DNA of 64,000 bases from Methylosinus sp. Ce-a6 (GTDB lineage: Bacteria > Pseudomonadota > Alphaproteobacteria > Rhizobiales > Beijerinckiaceae), in the NCBI RefSeq assembly GCF_009811655.1, contig NZ_BGJX01000002.1:124001-188000 (forward strand). The letters run 5' to 3'. Both the position numbers and the translations under genes were made by a program. This document shows, in pieces, positions 38,978 to 48,071 of this stretch; within the stretch, counting starts at the first letter, position 1, and each line of letters begins with the position of its first letter. The notes under the pieces are model-generated. The model worked only from the letters and a program-made list of their open reading frames with translations. It had not been told where the DNA came from and ran no database searches.

Positions 38978-39556
38978 TCAGCGCGTCACGATGACCCGCG
39001 CGCCCACGCGCACGCGCTCGTAGAGGTCGACGACATCCTCATTGGTCATGCGAATGCAGCCGGAAGAAACGGCCTGGCCGATGGTCTCGGGCTCGTTGGA
39101 GCCGTGAATGCGGTAGAGCGAGCCGCCGAGATACATGGCGCGCGCGCCGAGCGGATTGGCGAGCCCGCCCTGCATGTGCCGAGGCAGATCGGGACGGCGG
39201 CGGAGCATTTGCGGCGGCGGCGTCCAGTCCGGCCATTCGCGCTTGCTGGAGACATAGCGCGTGCCCGTCCATTCGAAGCCCGGCCGGCCGACGCCGACGC
39301 CATAGCGGATCGCCTGATTATTGCCGAGCACGTAATAGAGCCGGCGTTCATTGGTGGAGACGATGATGGTGCCGGGCGAATAGCCGCCGGGATAGGACAC
39401 GATCTCGCGGGCGACTGCTGTCGCCTGCGGCCGGCCCTCGGCCATCTGTCCGCGCGGACTCAAATCGAACAATCCGGCCAAGCCCCCTGTTTCGTACGCA
39501 GACCCGGCCGAGCAACTCATAAATAAAATGCACAGAGCAACTGCGATACGCCGCAT
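38978..39556 (-). CDS. L,D-transpeptidase (YkuD family)
   Basis: The 192-residue protein has a signal peptide (VALCILFMSCSAGSA) and a C-terminal YkuD domain. The domain carries STNERRLYYVLGNNQAIRYG near its start and the catalytic SSGCIRM with an upstream histidine in YRIHGSNEP. Such periplasmic enzymes form 3-3 cross-links or attach proteins to peptidoglycan. An RRRPDLP-containing insert precedes the catalytic site. It is monocistronic, followed by a strong terminator. Confidence 0.94.
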   Translation of the reverse strand: MRRIAVALCILFMSCSAGSAYETGGLAGLFDLSPRGQMAEGRPQATAVAREIVSYPGGYSPGTIIVSTNERRLYYVLGNNQAIRYGVGVGRPGFEWTGTRYVSSKREWPDWTPPPQMLRRRPDLPRHMQGGLANPLGARAMYLGGSLYRIHGSNEPETIGQAVSSGCIRMTNEDVVDLYERVRVGARVIVTR

Positions 39557-39785
39557 GAGCTTCCCCCCATTCGCCTAAAGTGACGACAATCCTCCAGCCG
39601 CGGTCGCCGGAGCGGCCGCGGGACGAGGCCGGATGTTGCGTCCGGCGCCGTTTCTTCGCACGCCTTCGCTCGATGCGAAAGCGCGCGGAATGATCTTAAA
39701 AATTTCGATGCGTCGCGTTGCGTGTCGCGCTTGTCGGTCCGTCGGCGCGCCGGCCCGCGGCGCGCCTCGGCCGATGTTTCGAGGC

Positions 39786-40196
39786 TCAGCGGCCGCCGCG
39801 GCGGCGGCGCTGCTGACCGAGGCCCATTTGCTTGGCGAGCGTGGAGCGCGCCTTGGCGTAATTGGGCGCGACCATCGGATAATCGGCCGCGAGACCCCAT
39901 TTCTCGCGATACTCTTCCGGCGACAGACCGTATTGCGTGCGCAAATGGCGCTTGAGCGACTTGAATTTCTTGCCGTCTTCCAGGCAGACGATGTAATCGT
40001 TGGTCACCGACTTGCGCACCGAGACGGCGGGCTTCGGCGCTTCGACCGGCTCGGCGACCACGCCGGAGCCGACACGCATGAGCGCGCCATAGACTTCATT
40101 GATGAGGCCCGGGAGATCGCCGGCAGGCACCGAGTTATTGCTCACATAGGCGGAAACGATGTCGGCCGCGAGTTCGATGTTGTTCGTCGATGTCAT
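39786..40196 (-). CDS. mucR: MucR/Ros-family transcriptional regulator
   Basis: The 136-residue regulator has a conserved N-terminal domain ([16 protein letters not shown] and [13 protein letters not shown]) and the Ros-type zinc finger region, [19 protein letters not shown] followed by [13 protein letters not shown]. MucR proteins are nucleoid-like AT-binding regulators of exopolysaccharide, motility and cell cycle in alphaproteobacteria. The C-terminus is Arg/Gly-rich (QQRRRRGGR). The ATG at 40196 is preferred to a GTG three codons upstream. Autoregulation through the AT-rich upstream region is likely. Confidence 0.94.
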   Translation of the reverse strand: MTSTNNIELAADIVSAYVSNNSVPAGDLPGLINEVYGALMRVGSGVVAEPVEAPKPAVSVRKSVTNDYIVCLEDGKKFKSLKRHLRTQYGLSPEEYREKWGLAADYPMVAPNYAKARSTLAKQMGLGQQRRRRGGR

Positions 40197-40581
40197 CTCT
40201 ATCACTCTTCACTTTCTCGTTTCGGCGCCGGTAATCCTGACGGGGCGTCGCGGCCGGAGAGGCGAAGCTCGGCATACTCGGGAAGCGAGCAAGTCTGCGC
40301 CGTATCGACCGCAAAGACATTGCCGTGTATACATCAATGCTCTACCCCCCGCAACTAATTCCTAACGATGTTCCACTAAATCTGGGCATAAATATTTGCT
40401 GCGACTGCTACGTAGAACTACGGGCGGCAATCGAGCGGCCGCAGACGCTCAGATTTGACTTGAGCGGCTCGGGGCCTGCCGAACCCATGAAAGGAACCGG
40501 CGGCTCTTCCGCAGAAAAGCGGACCCGATTCATGTCCAGAGAGGAAGTCGAACGCCGCGCTCCGACGGAGATTACACTCGA
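40197..40581. other. mucR upstream region, no gene supported
   Basis: This 385-base stretch is the least GC-rich of the window around 40320-40420 (e.g. GGGCATAAATATTTGCTGC). It probably holds the mucR promoter and AT-rich MucR sites. A 115-codon plus-strand frame crosses it but runs into the 3' end of the next gene and lacks a ribosome binding site. Confidence 0.5.
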
Positions 40582-42114
40582 TCAACCGCCGGTGGATTCT
40601 TCGAACTCCACCTCGGCCCTCAGATTGTCCAGATCGCGGCCGATCGTCGCCACGGCCATTCTGCGATCGTGACAGAAATAGGTGACGACGCAGTCCCTAT
40701 TCTGGAGACTGCCGGCGATCTCGATGCGATCCCAGGCGCGGGCGTGCCCGACATAGGAAATCGTCATGTCGTAATGGCGGCTCCAGAAGAAAGGCGCCGC
40801 CTCGAAACGCTCCTTGGCGTCGAGCATGTTGCGCGCCGCCGTCTGGCCCTGCCGCTCGGCGGTGACGAAATGCTCGATCCGGATCTTCTCGCCGCTGCGG
40901 CGATCCGGCCAGCGCGCGATGTCGCCCACGGCGAAGACGCCGGGCGCGCTGGTTTCGAGATACTCGTCGACGAGCACGCCGCGATCGATCGCAAGGCCGG
41001 CCTCTTCGGCGAGCGTCACGACCGGGCGAACGCCGATTCCGACGACGACGAGATCGGCTCCGATCTTCGTTCCGCTCGCGAGCGCGACATGATCCTCTCC
41101 GATCGAGGCGACGCTCTCGCCGAGATGGAAGACGACGCCCCGCGCTTCATGAACCACGCGCACGAGCCGTCCGACCTCTTCCCCGAGCGTTTTCTGCATG
41201 GGCGTCGCATCCGGCGCGACGACATGGATGTCGAGTCCGCGCTCGCGTAGCGCGGCCGCCGCCTCGAGGCCGATGAAGCTCGCTCCGATCACCGCGACGC
41301 GCGAGGCGCCCGCCGCCGCGGCGATGATCGCGCGACTGTCGGCGAGATTGCGCAGATAATGCACATGCGGCCGGTCGGCGCCCGGAATTTGCAGCCGAAC
41401 CGGCTCCGCGCCCGTCGCGAGCAGGAGGGCGTCGTAGCGCAGCGGCTCGCCATGTTCGAGGCAGACGAGGCGAGCGTTGGGATCGATCGCGCGGGCGCGC
41501 GTCGCGAGCAGCAGCTCTATCCGGCGATCCTCGTAATAGCCGCGCGGGCGCAGCGGCAGCCATTCGTCCGGCGCGGAGCCCGCGAGATAGTCCTTCGACA
41601 GATTCGGCCGGTCATAAGGCGCCTCGGCGTCGGCTGTCAGGATCGTGAGCGAACCTGTATAGCCATCGTCCCGGAGCTCATGGGCGGCGGCGAGACCGGC
41701 CGGCCCGCCGCCAACGATCACAACGCGTCCGAGCCGCGGCGGGACGGGCGGGCGCTCGCGCTCGGCCGGCTCATCGATCTTCTCCATCGCGAACACATGA
41801 CCGCCGCGCCTCTCGACGCGCCAGCAGGGAATGGGATCGAGCGCCGGCGCGCGCAAGGCCCTTCCGTCGCGCAGGCCGAAGCAGGCGTGATGCCAGGGGC
41901 AGCGGATCGTGTCGGCGACGACGAGGCCTTCCGCGAGCGGGCCCTGGTAATGGGTGCAGAGCGCGCCGACGATGAAGAATTCGCCGCCGCGGCGAATGAG
42001 CAGCGCCGGCTCCCTGCCCACGCGGCCGGAAACGACCGCGCCGTCCGCCACATCGGCGACAGCGACGCCGAGCGAGAAATCGGGCCCTCCGGCCGCCTCT
42101 GCGCCCTCGCCCAT
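40582..42114 (-). CDS. Rieske domain-FAD/NAD(P) oxidoreductase fusion
   Basis: The 510-residue protein starts with a Rieske [2Fe-2S] domain (ligands C53/H55 in CTHYQG and C72/H75 in CPWHHACF). A pyridine nucleotide-disulfide-type flavoprotein follows, with VVIVGGGPAGLAAAHEL for FAD, VAVIGASFIGLEAAAAL for NAD(P) and GVFAVGDIARW. The C-terminal reductase domain ends near the stop. This is the AIF-like/apoptosis-inducing-factor-homologous ferredoxin reductase class. It probably passes electrons from NAD(P)H to an unknown oxidase or acceptor; no partner is nearby. Confidence 0.93.
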   Translation of the reverse strand: MGEGAEAAGGPDFSLGVAVADVADGAVVSGRVGREPALLIRRGGEFFIVGALCTHYQGPLAEGLVVADTIRCPWHHACFGLRDGRALRAPALDPIPCWRVERRGGHVFAMEKIDEPAERERPPVPPRLGRVVIVGGGPAGLAAAHELRDDGYTGSLTILTADAEAPYDRPNLSKDYLAGSAPDEWLPLRPRGYYEDRRIELLLATRARAIDPNARLVCLEHGEPLRYDALLLATGAEPVRLQIPGADRPHVHYLRNLADSRAIIAAAAGASRVAVIGASFIGLEAAAALRERGLDIHVVAPDATPMQKTLGEEVGRLVRVVHEARGVVFHLGESVASIGEDHVALASGTKIGADLVVVGIGVRPVVTLAEEAGLAIDRGVLVDEYLETSAPGVFAVGDIARWPDRRSGEKIRIEHFVTAERQGQTAARNMLDAKERFEAAPFFWSRHYDMTISYVGHARAWDRIEIAGSLQNRDCVVTYFCHDRRMAVATIGRDLDNLRAEVEFEESTGG

Positions 42115-42217
42115 TTTCGCCTCGAAGGATGCGCCACGAGTTCCGCGCCTTCCGGCGCGGATAATGAGCGAAATATAGAGACCTGCGCTTCCCCGACAAG
42201 ATCACGGCGGGCGAAAC

Positions 42218-42412
42218 CTATCCCGCGCAACCCCGCAAGCCGCGCAAATGCCGCGCGACGATCGTCTCCGCCTCCTCGAGATCGGCGAAAAGCGCGCCTT
42301 CGAGGGAAGACAGCGCCGTCGAGGCGCCGCAAAACCGCTTGCATTCGCCTTCGGTCACGAGCAGGCCGACGGCGATGTGATCGACGAATACGAAATCGAT
42401 ATTGCTCGTCAT
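42218..42412 (-). CDS. Small hypothetical protein
   Basis: The 64-residue protein (TSNIDFVFVDHIAVGLLVTE, then a cysteine pair in ECKRFCGAS and helix EEAETIVARHLRGL) is not recognised. GAGGAT precedes the ATG. It is separated from the fusion gene by about 100 bases and is in the same orientation. A conserved small gene is plausible but unproven. Confidence 0.45.
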   Translation of the reverse strand: MTSNIDFVFVDHIAVGLLVTEGECKRFCGASTALSSLEGALFADLEEAETIVARHLRGLRGCAG

Positions 42413-42577
42413 GCGCTATCCTCGAGAGCCATCGGAGCGAATCCGAGTTCAATGCTAGGAGCGCCGTTCCATAAGTCAACAAGATTAGTGGAATATTGGA
42501 GGCCGTGACAGTGGGAGACCGCCCGCTATATGGCGCAACGAGCCATGAGCCCTGGCGTGAGATTCGAGGACCCGGCC

Positions 42578-43066
42578 ATGGATGGAACCCTGATCCTGCG
42601 GTTGTTGTTTCTGCTGATCGTCGCCAATGGCGCGCCGATCATCGGCAAGCGGGCGCTGGGCGCGGCCTTCGCCCCCCCGATCGACGGCGGCGCGCGCTTT
42701 TTCGACGGAAGGCCGCTGTTCGGCGCGACGAAGACATGGCGCGGGCTGGCCCTCGCCGTGCTCGCGGCCGCGATCTGCGCGCCGCTGGTCGGACTGCCCG
42801 CTTCGCTCGGCGCGCGCCTCGGAGCCTTCGCGATGGCGGGCGATCTCTTCTCGAGCTTCGTCAAGCGGCGGCTCGGCCTGGCGGAGAGCAGCCGCGCGCC
42901 GGGCCTCGATCAGATACCGGAGGCGCTCGTCCCGCTTCTCGCCATCGCCTCTTCGGCGGCGCTCGGCGCGGCGGAGATCGTCGTCGTCACGGCCTTGTTC
43001 TTTTTCGGCTCGCAGGCGCTCTCGCGCCTCATGTTCGACCTGCGCGTGCGCGAGCGCCCGTTCTGA
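42578..43066 (+). CDS. CDP-archaeol synthase (CarS)-like membrane protein
   Basis: The 162-residue protein has about four membrane segments and the CarS/DUF46 signature NGAPIIGKRALG, then PIDGGARFFDGRPLFGATKT and WRG. The segment GDLFSSFVKRRLGL is the second conserved block. In archaea CarS activates archaeol with CTP; bacterial relatives probably act on other prenyl or glycerolipids. GAGGA lies upstream of the ATG at 42578. It converges on the phosphoesterase gene. Confidence 0.85.
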   Translation: MDGTLILRLLFLLIVANGAPIIGKRALGAAFAPPIDGGARFFDGRPLFGATKTWRGLALAVLAAAICAPLVGLPASLGARLGAFAMAGDLFSSFVKRRLGLAESSRAPGLDQIPEALVPLLAIASSAALGAAEIVVVTALFFFGSQALSRLMFDLRVRERPF

Positions 43067-43086
43067 CGCCGCGCCGAGCGGCGGCG

Positions 43087-44043
43087 TCAGGCGGTCCGCA
43101 GGCGATGCAGCGTGATCTCCGGCGGGCAGTTGAAGCGCACGGGCAGCACGGAGGAGCCGGCGCCGACCGACGTGTAGCCCTGCATGTCGTGATATCGCCA
43201 CGCGCCGGCGCCGAAGGCGCGCGGCAGCACCGAATCGAGCGTGAGCGCGACGCCGCCCGGCAGGCAGATCTGTCCGCCATGGGTGTGGCCGGCGAGCAGC
43301 GCGTCGAAGCCCGCATGGGCCGCCTGACGATAAATCTCCGGCGTGTGCGACAAAAGAATGGAGAATTCGCCGTTGGGAATCCCCTCTCCGGCTTTCTCTA
43401 TATTGTCGACGCGAAAGTAATGCGCATCGTCGATGCCGGCGACATGAATGCGCGCGCCCGCGCGGACGATCGTCTCCCGCTCGTTGAGCAACACGCGCAT
43501 TCCCATCTGCTCGAGCCGCGGCGCCATCAAAATCGTGTCGTGATTGCCGAGCACGGCGAGGATCGGCGCGCGGATCGCCTCGCGCAGCTCCGCCATTGCG
43601 GCGAGCGTCGCCTCATACGGCCCATGCGTCGCGCCGCGATAATCGCCGGTCAGCACGCAGAGGTCACACGAAATATCGTCGACGAGCGTCCGCACGCGCG
43701 CCATCGCCTTGGGACACATATCGGCGTGCAGATCGCTCAAATGCAAAATGGCGAAGCCGTCGAAGGCATGCGGCAGCTTCGCGCTGACGAGGCTGTTCTC
43801 GCGCAGCACGACCTTCTCGGCGTTGGCGAGGCCGCGGCGGTAGAGTCCGACGGCGGTCAGCGCCGCGCGGACGAGCAGCGGCGAGGCCGCGAGATTCTCC
43901 GGATGGAAGAAATTGAGGCCCTGGCCGAAGACCTGCGCCTCATGGTCGCGCTCTATGCCGAGCCTTTGGCGCGCATGCAGCCGCCCGAGCCGCGCCTCCA
44001 GCGCTCGCATGATATCGTCCTCGTCGATCGGCTCGTTCGTCAC
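43087..44043 (-). CDS. Metallophosphoesterase (YkuE/YaeI type)
   Basis: The protein has the calcineurin-like motifs LHLSDLHADM, LTGDYRG, VLGNHDT and a C-terminal GHTHGGQICLPGG, so both metal sites are complete. Relatives hydrolyse phosphodiesters, for example UDP-diacylglucosamine or cell-wall-linked lipids. The N-terminal 70 residues are charged without an obvious anchor. The start is uncertain: a GTG at 44043 and an ATG at 44010 are equally open, and an ATG at 44100 has poor support. Convergence with the CarS-like gene may be coincidental. Confidence 0.85.
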   Translation of the reverse strand: MTNEPIDEDDIMRALEARLGRLHARQRLGIERDHEAQVFGQGLNFFHPENLAASPLLVRAALTAVGLYRRGLANAEKVVLRENSLVSAKLPHAFDGFAILHLSDLHADMCPKAMARVRTLVDDISCDLCVLTGDYRGATHGPYEATLAAMAELREAIRAPILAVLGNHDTILMAPRLEQMGMRVLLNERETIVRAGARIHVAGIDDAHYFRVDNIEKAGEGIPNGEFSILLSHTPEIYRQAAHAGFDALLAGHTHGGQICLPGGVALTLDSVLPRAFGAGAWRYHDMQGYTSVGAGSSVLPVRFNCPPEITLHRLRTA

Positions 44044-44305
44044 GTCGCAGCGCTCCGCCCATGATCGAATATAAACGGCTGCGACAATTTGCCTATGCAT
44101 CTTCGCGTCTTAAGAAAACGCTTGCGCTTTCAATCGCTTTTTCCGCAAGTTCGGCTCGCGTCGAAACACCCGGACGGCGGTCTTGCGCCAATCGCGCCCG
44201 ATTGCTTTTTCCTTCGGCCCTCCTACGTCACAGGCGTCGTGCGAGCGCGACGACGCGCCGGCGCGCGCAGCGCCGGACGCCCCAATGCGGATATAGGAGG
44301 CGGAA

Positions 44306-44827
44306 ATGGCGGAAGCGCAGACCCGAGTTCCTGTGAAAGAGTCGAAGGAGACGCTGCCGAGCAACGGCCTGTTCGATTGGCATCCTCTGGAGATATTGCG
44401 GCGGCAGATCGACCGCTTGTTCGAGGACGCGCCCTTCCCGAAAGGGACGACGCCCGATCTCGAGCCCTTCGGTCGCTTCGGCATCGGCTGGGCGGCGACG
44501 CCGGCCGTCGACCTCGTGGAGAAGGACAAGGAATATCAGATCACCGCCGAGCTTCCCGGTCTCGACGAGAAGAATGTCGAGGTGAAGCTCTCCAACGGCT
44601 CGCTCATCATCAGCGGCGAGAAGAAGGAGCAGCGCGAGGAGAAGGACAAGGGCTATTTCCTCTCCGAACGCCGCTACGGCTCGTTCCGTCGCGCCTTCCG
44701 CGTGCCGGAGAATGTCGAAGCCGACAAGATCGACGCGAGTTTCGCCAAAGGCGTGCTCACTGTGCGCCTGCCGAAATCGGCGACGGCGCAAAAGGCCGAG
44801 AAGAACATCGACATCAAGGCCGCATGA
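44306..44827 (+). CDS. Hsp20/alpha-crystallin small heat-shock protein
   Basis: The 173-residue chaperone has an alpha-crystallin domain of about 100 residues: PAVDLVEKDKEYQITAELPG, then SNGSLIISGEKKEQREEK, then RRAFRVPENVEADKIDASFA and GVLTVRLPKS. The C-terminal IxI-like motif is weak (IDIKAA). It prevents aggregation of unfolded proteins. A good GGAGGCGGAA precedes the ATG. It opens a set of stress-type genes. Confidence 0.94.
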   Translation: MAEAQTRVPVKESKETLPSNGLFDWHPLEILRRQIDRLFEDAPFPKGTTPDLEPFGRFGIGWAATPAVDLVEKDKEYQITAELPGLDEKNVEVKLSNGSLIISGEKKEQREEKDKGYFLSERRYGSFRRAFRVPENVEADKIDASFAKGVLTVRLPKSATAQKAEKNIDIKAA

Positions 44828-44845
44828 GCCGGCTCTAACGAGCTT

Positions 44846-44870
44846 CCTCTCCCGCCGCGCGCGGGAGAGG
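44846..44870. terminator. Perfect 10-base hairpin after hsp20
   Basis: CCTCTCCCGC pairs with GCGGGAGAGG around CGCGC, 18 bases after the hsp20 stop. There is no T-run on the plus strand, so termination is uncertain; it may stabilise the 3' end. Confidence 0.5.
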
Positions 44871-44893
44871 GCGCGAAACGGGCTTGCAAAGAA

Positions 44894-45850
44894 ATGACGG
44901 GCCGATTTCGCCTCGCGACATTCAACATAGAGAATTTGGACTGGTCGCCCCGGACCCAGCAGGAATTCGAGCGGCGTCTCGCCGTATTGCGTCCGCAGCT
45001 CGCCGCGCTCGACGCCGACATTCTCTGCCTGCAGGAAGTGGACGCGCAGCGAGAGGCGGCCCATGCGCCGCGCCGCTTCGTCGCGCTCGACCGCCTCGTC
45101 GAGGGCGCCGCCTTCGAGCGATTTTTCCGCGCGACGACCGTGCGTCCGGGCGGCGACGCGCCGGCGGACATCCACAATCTCGCGATCCTCTCGCGCTGGC
45201 CGATCCTCGAGCGGCGCCAGCTCCATCACGACATCGTCGCGCCCTGGCGCTGGACGCCGCCCGCCGAGAAAGGCGTATCCGGGCGAGCGGTCGAGGTCGT
45301 CTTCGACCGCCCCATTCTCTACGCGCGCATCGCGCTTCCCGAAGGCGCGCCGCTGCATGTGCTCGATCTGCATCTGCGCGCGCCGCGCGCCGTGCCGCTG
45401 CCGGGCGAGCCGCATCCCAATTCGAGCCGCGCCTTTGCGGAAGGCCAATGGCTCGCCGCCCAAAAGCGCGAGGGACAGGCGCTCGAGGCGCGGCTCTTCG
45501 TGGAGCGGCTCTTCGACGAGGAGAGCGAGCCGCTGATCGCGGTCTGCGGCGATTTCAATTGCGACGCCTATGATGCGCCGGCGCGCATTCTATGGGGCGC
45601 GGATGAGCAAGACGCGCTCGCGCCGCGCCGCCTCGTCGCGCTCGGAAGCCGCGTCGAGGAGCGCGCCCGCTTCACCGTGATCCACGCCGGCAGACATACG
45701 CTCGTCGATCAGATATTGGCGTCGGCCGCGCTCGCGGCGCGATGCGAGGCGGTCGCGATCATGAACGAAGGCCTCGCCGACGAGGCGACGGCGCCGGACC
45801 CGATCCTCGGCTCCCTGCACGCGCCGCTCGTCGCGAGCTTTCGCTTCTGA
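44894..45850 (+). CDS. Endonuclease/exonuclease/phosphatase family protein
   Basis: The 318-residue protein matches the EEP fold: ATFNIENLDWS, DADILCLQEVD (catalytic Glu), DLHLRAPRAVPLPGE, GDFNCDA and TLVDQILAS. Members include nucleases, phosphodiesterases and inositol phosphatases. There is no signal peptide. The N-terminal MTGRFRLATFN is the usual start. Gene context (hsp20 before, nicotinamidase cluster after) suggests a stress-linked role, but the substrate is unknown. Confidence 0.9.
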   Translation: MTGRFRLATFNIENLDWSPRTQQEFERRLAVLRPQLAALDADILCLQEVDAQREAAHAPRRFVALDRLVEGAAFERFFRATTVRPGGDAPADIHNLAILSRWPILERRQLHHDIVAPWRWTPPAEKGVSGRAVEVVFDRPILYARIALPEGAPLHVLDLHLRAPRAVPLPGEPHPNSSRAFAEGQWLAAQKREGQALEARLFVERLFDEESEPLIAVCGDFNCDAYDAPARILWGADEQDALAPRRLVALGSRVEERARFTVIHAGRHTLVDQILASAALAARCEAVAIMNEGLADEATAPDPILGSLHAPLVASFRF

Positions 45851-45859
45851 TACATTCGG

Positions 45860-45942
45860 CCGTCATCGCGAGCGAAGCGAAGCGATCCTTCAGTCGTGGG
45901 GCGGCCCCTGGATCGCGTCGTCGCTTGCTCCGCGCGATGACG
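45860..45942. repeat. REP-like intergenic repeat, family C
   Basis: CCGTCATCGCGAGCGAAGCG, GGGGCGGCCCCTGGATCGC and the inverted GCTCCGCGCGATGACG form the same palindromic unit as at 10206 and 56212. It separates convergent genes. Confidence 0.85.
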
Positions 45943-45969
45943 ACCCTGCGGAAAGCGAAGCGATCACGA

Positions 45970-46371
45970 CTATTGCCGATCGTCCTCGAAGCCCTCGCAG
46001 CTCTCGTCGAATTCGTCGAGCCCCGCCTCGAGATAGCTCGCGAGCAGGGGAATGCCGATGAGATATTTCGACGTCGGCCCCTTGCGCCGCTCCTTCGCCT
46101 GAATGACGGCGGAATCCCAATCATCGGCGGTAAAATCGCCGCGCCCGACCCAGACGAGCGCCACCAGCTCGGCCTGCTCGTCGTCATCCATCGCCTCGAT
46201 GAACTCGACCAGCTCGCGGCGATTGGGCGACCAGCCTTCTTCCGTGAGCACGCTCACGAATTTGTCGTCCGAGGGATTGGAGGCGTCGGGCTGCGCCCCC
46301 TCGTCCTCGGATTCGAGCTCTCGCGCTTTGACGATGACGAAACAAACCTTGTCCGTATTGATCTCCGGCAT
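45970..46371 (-). CDS. DUF3775 protein
   Basis: The 133-residue protein (PEINTDKVCFVIVKARELES, LVEFIEAMDDDEQAELVALVW, DWDSAVIQAKERR) matches DUF3775, a family of unknown function frequent in alphaproteobacteria. It is acidic and soluble. It lies three bases after the nicotinamidase stop, so it is probably co-transcribed. Confidence 0.85.
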   Translation of the reverse strand: MPEINTDKVCFVIVKARELESEDEGAQPDASNPSDDKFVSVLTEEGWSPNRRELVEFIEAMDDDEQAELVALVWVGRGDFTADDWDSAVIQAKERRKGPTSKYLIGIPLLASYLEAGLDEFDESCEGFEDDRQ

Positions 46372-46374
46372 GGC

Positions 46375-46986
46375 TCATGTCCTCGAGAAGTGATCGACAT
46401 CATATGGGGGGGAGACGCGCTCGATCACCCTCACCCCCGCGGCGCGCATCTGCGCGCGCGCGCGCTCTCCGCCCTCGAGCGTGACAGGACGCGTCGCCGC
46501 GCGGAGCACATGCGTCTCGAAGCCGAGCCGCGCGGCGTCGATCGCGCTCTCCTTCACGCAGAAATCCTCGGCGAGGCCGACGACGAAGATGCGATCTATG
46601 GCGCGACGGCGCAGCTCCTCGGCGAGACTCGTGCCGTCGAAATCGGAATATTGCTCGCGCTCCGGCCGCTTGGCCTTGGAGACGAAGAGCGCGCCGGGCG
46701 GCAGGCGAAGGTCCGGGTGCAGCTCCGCGCCCTTCGTCCCGCGCACGCAATGCTGCGGCCACTCGCCGCCCTGCGCGACGAAGCTGATATGGTCCGGCGG
46801 ATGCCAGTCCCGCGAGACGACGATCTGCGTTCCGGATCTCTGCGCTTCGTCGACGAGGCCGTTGACGATGGGCAGGATCTCTTCCGCCAGCGGCACCGCG
46901 AGCTTACCGCCCGAAAAAAAGTCGAGCTGCAGATCGACGATCAGCAATGCGTCGGTCGGGCGCAGCCCTATCTTCTTTCCCGCCAT
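46375..46986 (-). CDS. pncA: Nicotinamidase
   Basis: The 203-residue isochorismatase-fold enzyme hydrolyses nicotinamide to nicotinate. The catalytic triad is Asp18 (IVDLQLDF), Lys104 (FVSKAK) and Cys143 (LAEDFCVKES). Metal ligands lie in SRDWHPPDH and near QHCVRG. It is followed by DUF3775 on the same strand and is divergent from the COG2187 gene. Together with pncB it supplies the Preiss-Handler NAD salvage route. Confidence 0.95.
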   Translation of the reverse strand: MAGKKIGLRPTDALLIVDLQLDFFSGGKLAVPLAEEILPIVNGLVDEAQRSGTQIVVSRDWHPPDHISFVAQGGEWPQHCVRGTKGAELHPDLRLPPGALFVSKAKRPEREQYSDFDGTSLAEELRRRAIDRIFVVGLAEDFCVKESAIDAARLGFETHVLRAATRPVTLEGGERARAQMRAAGVRVIERVSPPYDVDHFSRT

Positions 46987-47033
46987 CGCGACCCTCTCCT
47001 GCGAAGCCGCAACCCACGCCGACCGGTCCCGAC

Positions 47034-48071
47034 ATGCAGCCGGAGACGAACCGACAAACAATCGACCATCACTCGCTCGCCGAGAAGCTCGCGCGCCTCG
47101 GCGAACCTTCGGCCTATCGCCACGCGCCGGCGCGCGTCGACATCGTCGAGACACATATGTCCTATGTGTTCCTCGCGGGAGACCGCGCCTATAAAATGAA
47201 GAAGCCGGTGCGCTTCGCTTTTCTCGATTTTTCGACGATCGACGCGCGCGAGGCCGATTGCCGCGAGGAGCTTCGCCTCAACCGCAGGCTCGCGCCGCAG
47301 ATCTATCTCGCCGTCGTCCCGCTCACGCTCGCGCCTTCGGGAGACATGTCCATCGGCGGCGAGGGCGAGATCGTCGAATGGCTCGTCGAGATGAGACGCC
47401 TGCCCGCCGAGCGCATGCTCGATCGGCTCATCGCCGACGGGAGCCTCACCGCGAAAAATATCGAGGCGCTCGCGGAGCGGCTCGGCGAATTCTACGCAGC
47501 CGCCGCGCGCTCCGCCATGTCCGCCCACGACTATGTCGCGCGTTTCTTCCGCGAGCATACGGAGACATGCCGCATCGTCACGATGCGCGATTTCGCGCTC
47601 GACCACGACCGTCCGCGCGCCCTGCTCGATCGCGTCGAGCGCCTGCTCGTCGCGCAGACGCCGGCGCTCGAGGCGCGCGTGCGCGAAAGGCGCATCGTCG
47701 ACGGACATGGCGATCTGAGGCCGGAGCATATTTGCTTTTGCGCGCCGCTGGCGATTTTCGACTGTCTCGAATTCAACGCGCAATTGCGCCAAGTCGATCC
47801 ATTCGACGAGCTCGCTTTTCTCGATCTCGAATGCGATTGTCTCGGCGCGCCACTGGCGGGCGCTGCGATCGTCGCGGCGACGGCGGAGCGGCTCGGCGAG
47901 GCGCCGCCGCGCCCGCTCTTCGCGCTCTATGGCGCCTGCCGCGCCCTGTTGCGCGCGCGTCTCGCGCTCGCGCATCTGCTCGATCCCGCGCCGCGCCGGA
48001 AAGACGAATGGGCGCCGCTCGCGCGCCGCTATCTCGCGCTCGCGGAGGCGCGTCTCGCGGACGCGGGCTGA
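47034..48071 (+). CDS. COG2187 kinase-like (aminoglycoside phosphotransferase-type) protein
   Basis: The 345-residue protein has a predicted protein-kinase-like fold: VETHMSYVFLAGDRAYKMKK (nucleotide lysine), then EWLVEMRRLPAERMLDRLI, the catalytic VDGHGDLRPEHICF (Asp in HGDLRP-type loop) and the metal aspartate in FDCLEFN. Stand-alone members of COG2187 have no known substrate. The start at MQPETNR is chosen over an upstream ATG because that frame overlaps the pncA region. Its 3' end overlaps the pncB 3' end by 43 bases on the opposite strand. Confidence 0.85.
   Translation: MQPETNRQTIDHHSLAEKLARLGEPSAYRHAPARVDIVETHMSYVFLAGDRAYKMKKPVRFAFLDFSTIDAREADCREELRLNRRLAPQIYLAVVPLTLAPSGDMSIGGEGEIVEWLVEMRRLPAERMLDRLIADGSLTAKNIEALAERLGEFYAAAARSAMSAHDYVARFFREHTETCRIVTMRDFALDHDRPRALLDRVERLLVAQTPALEARVRERRIVDGHGDLRPEHICFCAPLAIFDCLEFNAQLRQVDPFDELAFLDLECDCLGAPLAGAAIVAATAERLGEAPPRPLFALYGACRALLRARLALAHLLDPAPRRKDEWAPLARRYLALAEARLADAG

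Noticed and set aside
40325..40672. 115-codon plus-strand frame upstream of mucR
   Set aside because: It crosses the AT-rich promoter region, runs into the 3' end of the Rieske-flavoprotein gene, has no ribosome binding site and no recognisable protein features.
44101..44305. RpoH-type heat-shock promoter before hsp20
   Set aside because: CTTG boxes occur, but none is followed at the right spacing by a convincing -10 element.
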